Source of the DNA: Pseudomonadota bacterium
GTDB lineage: Bacteria > Pseudomonadota > Gammaproteobacteria > Pseudomonadales > Azotimanducaceae
Assembly: GCA_009936895.1 (NCBI GenBank)
Contig: JAACDS010000027.1
Coordinates: 1-9,521, forward strand
Direction: 5' to 3'
Length of the DNA: 9,521 nt
Below are positions 6,148 through 9,521 of the stretch, piece by piece. The notes beneath the pieces are model-generated. The model was not told the origin of the DNA, did not search any database, and saw nothing but the letters and a program-made list of their open reading frames with translations. The translations under genes and the position numbers were made by a program. Within the stretch, counting starts at the first letter, position 1, and each line of letters begins with the position of its first letter.

Positions 6148-7581
6148 ATGTCTTCAGAGCCAAAAACACTTTACGACAAGATTTGGGCGGCACACGAAGT
6201 GGGCCGCCGTGCCGACGGTAACTCCCTGTTATATATCGATTTACAGTTGCTGCACGAAGTGACGTCGCCCCAGGCCTTTGAGGGTTTACAGTTGGCCGAC
6301 CGGCCGTTGTGGCGTGTAGACGCGAACTTGGCGACGCCAGATCATAATGTTCCAACCTCTGGGCGCGAACTTGGATTCGCTGGCATTACCGACGAAGTGG
6401 CGCTGGAGCAAGTGGTCACCCTAGATAAAAACTGCAAAGCCTTTGGCGTGCAACAGTTTGAAATTCTGGATCCTCGTCAGGGCATCGTTCACGTTGTGGG
6501 ACCGGAGCAAGGCGCGACCATGCCGGGGATGACTGTTGTCTGCGGAGATTCGCACACCTCTACGCACGGTGCATTTGCTGCCTTGGCCCAAGGCATTGGT
6601 ACGTCGGAAGTCGAGCATGTGATGGCGACCCAGTGTCTGGTGCAAAACAAGGCCAAGAACTTTGCGGTCAATGTCACCGGCGCGCTCACCGACGGCGTCA
6701 CCGCCAAGGACCTCGTGCTAGCCATTATCGGTCGATTGGGCACCGCTGAGGCGACAGGGCACACCATTGAATATCGCGGCGAAGCCATTCGCCAGTTGTC
6801 GATGGAAGGTCGGATGACCTTGTGCAATATGAGTATTGAGGCCGGTGCGCGAGCGGGTCTGGTGGCAGTGGATGATACGACCATCAGTTATCTTCACGGT
6901 CGGCCTTTTGCGCCGAAGGGTGAGCAGTGGAATCAGGCCGAAGATTACTGGCGCACCTTGGTCTCCGACGAAGAGGCGGTATTTGATGCCTCCATCACAA
7001 TTGATGCGAGCGCCGTGGCCCCTCAAGTCAGCTGGGGCACGTCGCCGGAAATGGTAGCGGGCATTGATGAACAGGTGCCCGATCCTGCGGAGATGAGCGA
7101 TGCGGTGCAAGCGGAGTCGACAGGTCTAGCGCTGAAGTACATGGATTTGAGCGCACATCAAAAAATTACTGATATCGCGATTAGTCGGGTGTTTATTGGG
7201 TCGTGTACCAACGCGCGGATCGAAGATCTGCGATCCGCGGCGGCCCAGATTCGTGGCGGCAAGGTATCCCCCAATGTGACTGAAGCCTTGGTGGTGCCGG
7301 GTTCGGGCTTGGTCAAAGCCCAAGCCGAAGCCGAGGGGCTGGCTGAGCAGTTTACGCAAGCTGGCTTTCAGTGGCGTTCGGCGGGCTGCTCCATGTGCTT
7401 GGGTATGAACCCGGATCAACTGGGTGAGGGCGAGCACTGTGCCTCGACATCCAATCGTAACTTTGAAGGTCGACAGGGCTACGGTGGACGAACCCACTTA
7501 GTGAGTCCGGCCATGGCGGCAGCAGCAGCCATCCACGGTCGATTTGTCGATATTCGTGACGATCAACAGGGAGAAGGCTAG
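6148..7581 (+). CDS. leuC: 3-isopropylmalate dehydratase large subunit
   Basis: LeuC is the [4Fe-4S]-containing large subunit of isopropylmalate isomerase, which with LeuD converts 2-isopropylmalate to 3-isopropylmalate in leucine synthesis. The product is 477 aa, close to the usual 465-475. Aconitase-family features include TPDHNVPT near the N-terminus, VCGDSHTSTHGAF, and the cluster-ligand cysteines C353 (FIGSCTNARIEDL), C414 and C417 (AGCSMCLGMNPDQL), followed by ASTSNRNFEGRQG. The start is ATG 6148 because GGAGGG sits 7 nt upstream and the protein then begins MSSEPKTLYDKIWAAHEV like its relatives. The frame stays open back to TTG 6094, but that region overlaps the predicted promoter. The stop shares one base with the leuD GTG, so the two subunits are probably translationally coupled. 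Confidence 0.97.
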   Translation: MSSEPKTLYDKIWAAHEVGRRADGNSLLYIDLQLLHEVTSPQAFEGLQLADRPLWRVDANLATPDHNVPTSGRELGFAGITDEVALEQVVTLDKNCKAFGVQQFEILDPRQGIVHVVGPEQGATMPGMTVVCGDSHTSTHGAFAALAQGIGTSEVEHVMATQCLVQNKAKNFAVNVTGALTDGVTAKDLVLAIIGRLGTAEATGHTIEYRGEAIRQLSMEGRMTLCNMSIEAGARAGLVAVDDTTISYLHGRPFAPKGEQWNQAEDYWRTLVSDEEAVFDASITIDASAVAPQVSWGTSPEMVAGIDEQVPDPAEMSDAVQAESTGLALKYMDLSAHQKITDIAISRVFIGSCTNARIEDLRSAAAQIRGGKVSPNVTEALVVPGSGLVKAQAEAEGLAEQFTQAGFQWRSAGCSMCLGMNPDQLGEGEHCASTSNRNFEGRQGYGGRTHLVSPAMAAAAAIHGRFVDIRDDQQGEG

Positions 7582-8213
7582 TGGACGCATTCACTCAACT
7601 GAACGGGCTGGTGGCGCCACTGGATCGTGCCAACGTAGACACCGACCAAATCATTCCCAAACAGTATTTGAAATCGATCAAGCGCACAGGATTTGGCGAC
7701 TACCTGTTCGATGCCTGGCGCTTTCTCGATCAGGGCACGATTGGCATGACGCCAAACGAGCGTCAGCTTAATCGCGAGTTTGCGTTGAATTTACCAAAAT
7801 ATCAGGGGGCTTCAATATTGATTGCCCGAGACAATTTTGGATGCGGCTCCTCACGGGAGCATGCTGTTTGGGCACTGAAGGAATTTGGTTTTCGTGCAGT
7901 CCTCGCCCCGAGTTTCGCCGATATTTTCTTTGGTAACTGCTTCAAGAACGGGGTGCTGCCCATCATTCTGCCAGCCGACGTGCTGGACGGTTTTTTCGAG
8001 CGCGCCGCTTCCGGGTTGCAGTTGTCGATTGATCTACAGGCTCAGACCGTAACCGATGGCGAGCAGGCGCATGGTTTCGAAATCGACTCGGCCCTCAAAG
8101 AAAAAATGCTCAAAGGTATGGATGACATCGATTTAACGCTGGCGGAAGCGCAGCTGATTCGCGACTTTGAAGTCGGGCATCGCCAGCGCCAACCCTGGTT
8201 ATTTCGTGATTAA
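7581..8213 (+). CDS. leuD: 3-isopropylmalate dehydratase small subunit
   Basis: LeuD is the swivel-domain subunit that pairs with LeuC to form isopropylmalate isomerase. The product is 210 aa, within the normal 200-215 range. Diagnostic segments are VAPLDRANVDTDQIIPKQYLK near the N-terminus, DNFGCGSSREHA at 84-95, FADIFFGNCFKNGVLPI, and a C-terminus ending in HRQRQPWLFRD. It starts with GTG at 7581, whose first base is the last base of the leuC TAG stop. The AGGGAG at 7568-7573 is a good ribosome binding site inside the leuC end. The one-base overlap is consistent with coupled, near-equal production of the two subunits. Confidence 0.97.
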   Translation: MDAFTQLNGLVAPLDRANVDTDQIIPKQYLKSIKRTGFGDYLFDAWRFLDQGTIGMTPNERQLNREFALNLPKYQGASILIARDNFGCGSSREHAVWALKEFGFRAVLAPSFADIFFGNCFKNGVLPIILPADVLDGFFERAASGLQLSIDLQAQTVTDGEQAHGFEIDSALKEKMLKGMDDIDLTLAEAQLIRDFEVGHRQRQPWLFRD

Positions 8214-8259
8214 ACGCTGATCTGAGGGTATCCCTTGGTTCACTCAAAAAGGATTCGAT

Positions 8260-9330
8260 GTGAAAAAAGTATTAGTTCTCCCCGGTGATGGCATCGGCAA
8301 AGAGGTGGTGGCTCCGGCAGTCGAGGTATTACAGGTCGCCGCTCAGCAACAGGGCGTTGCTATCGAGTTGGAAGAGGCCTTAGTTGGCGGTGCAGCCATT
8401 GATGAGTGTGGTATTCCGTTGCCTGAGACGACCTTGGAAAAGGCCAAAGCCGCGGACGCCGTATTGTTGGGCGGTGTGGGTGGCCCTAAGTGGGATGATC
8501 TGCCGACTGCTCAGCGTCCAGAGAAAGGCCTGCTGGGTCTTAGGCAAGAACTGGGCTTGTTCGCCAATTTACGTCCTGCGCTGCTGGCCAGTTCACTGGC
8601 CGGTGCTTCGTCACTGAAGCCAGAGTTGGTATCCGACCTCGACATTTTGATCGTGCGTGAGCTGACCGGCGGCATCTATTTCGGTGAGCCACGTGGGGTT
8701 GAGACACGGGACAACGAGCGTGTGGGTTTCAACACCTTAGTTTACGCCGAACATGAAATTGAACGTATCGCCCGGGTGAGTTTTGATCTGGCCAGCAAGC
8801 GTAATGGTCGGCTTTGCAGCGTGGATAAAGCCAATGTGCTGGAAGTCAGTCAGCTGTGGCGCGAGGTGGTAACCAGTATCGCCAGCGATTACCCAGACGT
8901 TGAGCTGTCGCATATGTACGTCGACAACGCAGCCATGCAGTTGGTTCGCGCGCCTAAGCAGTTTGACGTGATCGTGACCGGCAACATATTCGGTGACATC
9001 TTGTCTGATGTGGCGGCCATGCTCACCGGTAGCTTGGGCATGCTGCCGTCGGCGTCACTGTCTGCCAGTGGCGCGGGCATGTACGAACCTGTACACGGTA
9101 CGGCTCCCGATATTGCGGGCCAAGATAAAGCCAACCCGTTGGCGACCATTCTCTCTGTTGGCATGTTGTTCCGTTACAGCCTGAATATGCCCGAAGCGGC
9201 GGACAACGTAGATCGCGCGGTGGCCAAGGTGCTCGCGGACGGTCATCGCACTGCTGATATTGCAGGGGATGATCAGGACGAAGCCGTGGGTTGTCGAACC
9301 ATGGGTGAACTGGTGATCGAAAATCTTTAA
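8260..9330 (+). CDS. leuB: 3-isopropylmalate dehydrogenase
   Basis: LeuB oxidatively decarboxylates 3-isopropylmalate with NAD+ to 2-oxoisocaproate (4-methyl-2-oxopentanoate), the precursor of leucine. It is a cytosolic homodimer needing Mg2+ or Mn2+. The product is 356 aa (family about 345-365). The N-terminus reads VLVLPGDGIGKEVV. Expected substrate residues lie in LGLFANLRP, in RELTGGIYFG (R133, Y140) and at K190 in VDKANVLE. The metal-binding aspartates are D222 (VDNAAMQL), D246 and D250 (NIFGDILSD). The adenine-side segment EPVHGTAPDIAG is intact. The start is GTG 8260 with AAGGA 6 nt upstream. An overlapping ATG at 8258 is in another frame and meets TGA at once. The 46-bp gap after leuD has only a weak AGGG-TAT-CCCT hairpin (8225-8235) without a T-run, so leuCDB is probably one transcript. 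Confidence 0.97.
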   Translation: MKKVLVLPGDGIGKEVVAPAVEVLQVAAQQQGVAIELEEALVGGAAIDECGIPLPETTLEKAKAADAVLLGGVGGPKWDDLPTAQRPEKGLLGLRQELGLFANLRPALLASSLAGASSLKPELVSDLDILIVRELTGGIYFGEPRGVETRDNERVGFNTLVYAEHEIERIARVSFDLASKRNGRLCSVDKANVLEVSQLWREVVTSIASDYPDVELSHMYVDNAAMQLVRAPKQFDVIVTGNIFGDILSDVAAMLTGSLGMLPSASLSASGAGMYEPVHGTAPDIAGQDKANPLATILSVGMLFRYSLNMPEAADNVDRAVAKVLADGHRTADIAGDDQDEAVGCRTMGELVIENL

Positions 9331-9357
9331 GTCATAGAAAGAGGTTTTATTTAGGTA

Positions 9358-9521
9358 ATGAGTACCCAAAAAACAGTCAACGTAGCCATCGCGGGAGCCT
9401 CTGGCGCCGTGGGCGAGGCCTTGGTGGACATTCTGCAGGAGCGCAAATTCCCGGTAGGTGAATTGGCGCTGTTGGCGTCGCCACGCTCCGAAGGGAAGCG
9501 TATTCAGTTCAACGGCAAATC
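9358..9521 (+). CDS. asd: Aspartate-semialdehyde dehydrogenase, 3'-truncated
   Basis: Only 54 complete codons are visible, running off the window end. The start resembles the asd2/Gram-positive-like class of aspartate-semialdehyde dehydrogenase rather than the E. coli Asd form (which begins like KNVGFIGWRGMVGS). The NADP-binding loop GASGAVG (G13, G16, G19) is followed by ERKFPVGELALLASPRSEGK, where R43-S-E-G-K47 is the 2'-phosphate-binding type motif. The related Usg-like paralogue found next to asd or fimV in some gammaproteobacteria usually lacks this exact motif, so an active enzyme is favoured. The catalytic Cys lies beyond the window. The start is fixed at ATG 9358 by an in-frame TAG at 9352. 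Its ribosome site is either AGAGG (9340-9344, 13 nt away) or a close AGG. It lies 27 bp after leuB, probably in the same operon. Confidence 0.88.
   Translation, partial: MSTQKTVNVAIAGASGAVGEALVDILQERKFPVGELALLASPRSEGKRIQFNGK

Noticed and set aside
6718..7110. Minus-strand open frames of 120-130 aa inside leuC (this one and others at 6489-6884 and 7126-7497)
   Set aside because: They are opposite to a fully conserved leuC, have His/Arg/Ser-rich composition and no family resemblance.
8225..8235. AGGG-TAT-CCCT hairpin between leuD and leuB as a terminator
   Set aside because: The stem is 4 bp with no T-run, and leuD and leuB belong to the same pathway; read-through is expected.

Overview
This window is an ordinary chromosomal housekeeping segment of a gammaproteobacterium. 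It contains no mobile element, CRISPR array, tRNA, rRNA or obvious novel system. Two things point to the group: the protein sequences read like Pseudomonas/Oceanospirillales-type versions, and the order LysR regulator / leuC-leuD-leuB-asd with prmB-aroC nearby resembles what I recall from Pseudomonas and relatives. I cannot assign a genus by eye.

Layout from left to right. Positions 1-1905 hold the Hsp90-family chaperone htpG, missing only its first few codons. After a short gap with two mutually exclusive hairpins comes gpsA (glycerol-3-phosphate dehydrogenase), which overlaps the start of prmB (ribosomal protein L3 glutamine methyltransferase). A 211-bp non-coding gap (3854-4064) carries a plausible sigma-70 promoter and leads into aroC (chorismate synthase). 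aroC runs tail-to-tail into a minus-strand LysR-family regulator gene, and the two coding ends overlap by 16 bp. A short AT-rich divergent intergenic region then separates the regulator from leuC, leuD and leuB, which are followed by the start of an aspartate-semialdehyde dehydrogenase gene cut by the window end.

How the genes work together. leuC/leuD encode the two subunits of isopropylmalate isomerase and leuB the next enzyme, 3-isopropylmalate dehydrogenase, so the leucine-specific branch after leuA is together here. asd supplies aspartate semialdehyde for lysine, threonine, methionine and diaminopimelate. aroC completes the shikimate pathway. gpsA feeds phospholipid synthesis, and prmB modifies ribosomal protein L3.

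The most interesting regulatory signal is in the LysR-leuC intergenic region. A T-N11-A interrupted dyad (GTAT-N11-ATAC, with two further matched pairs on each side) is centred about 65 bp upstream of the transcription start predicted from a -35/-10 pair. That is the standard layout for a LysR-type activator controlling a divergent operon. It suggests that the regulator at 5144-6013 controls leuCDB, but this is inference. The other observations are modest: translation-start oddities (TTG for prmB, GTG for leuD and leuB, ATG-TGA overlapping the leuB start), junction hairpins, and the type of the truncated asd.
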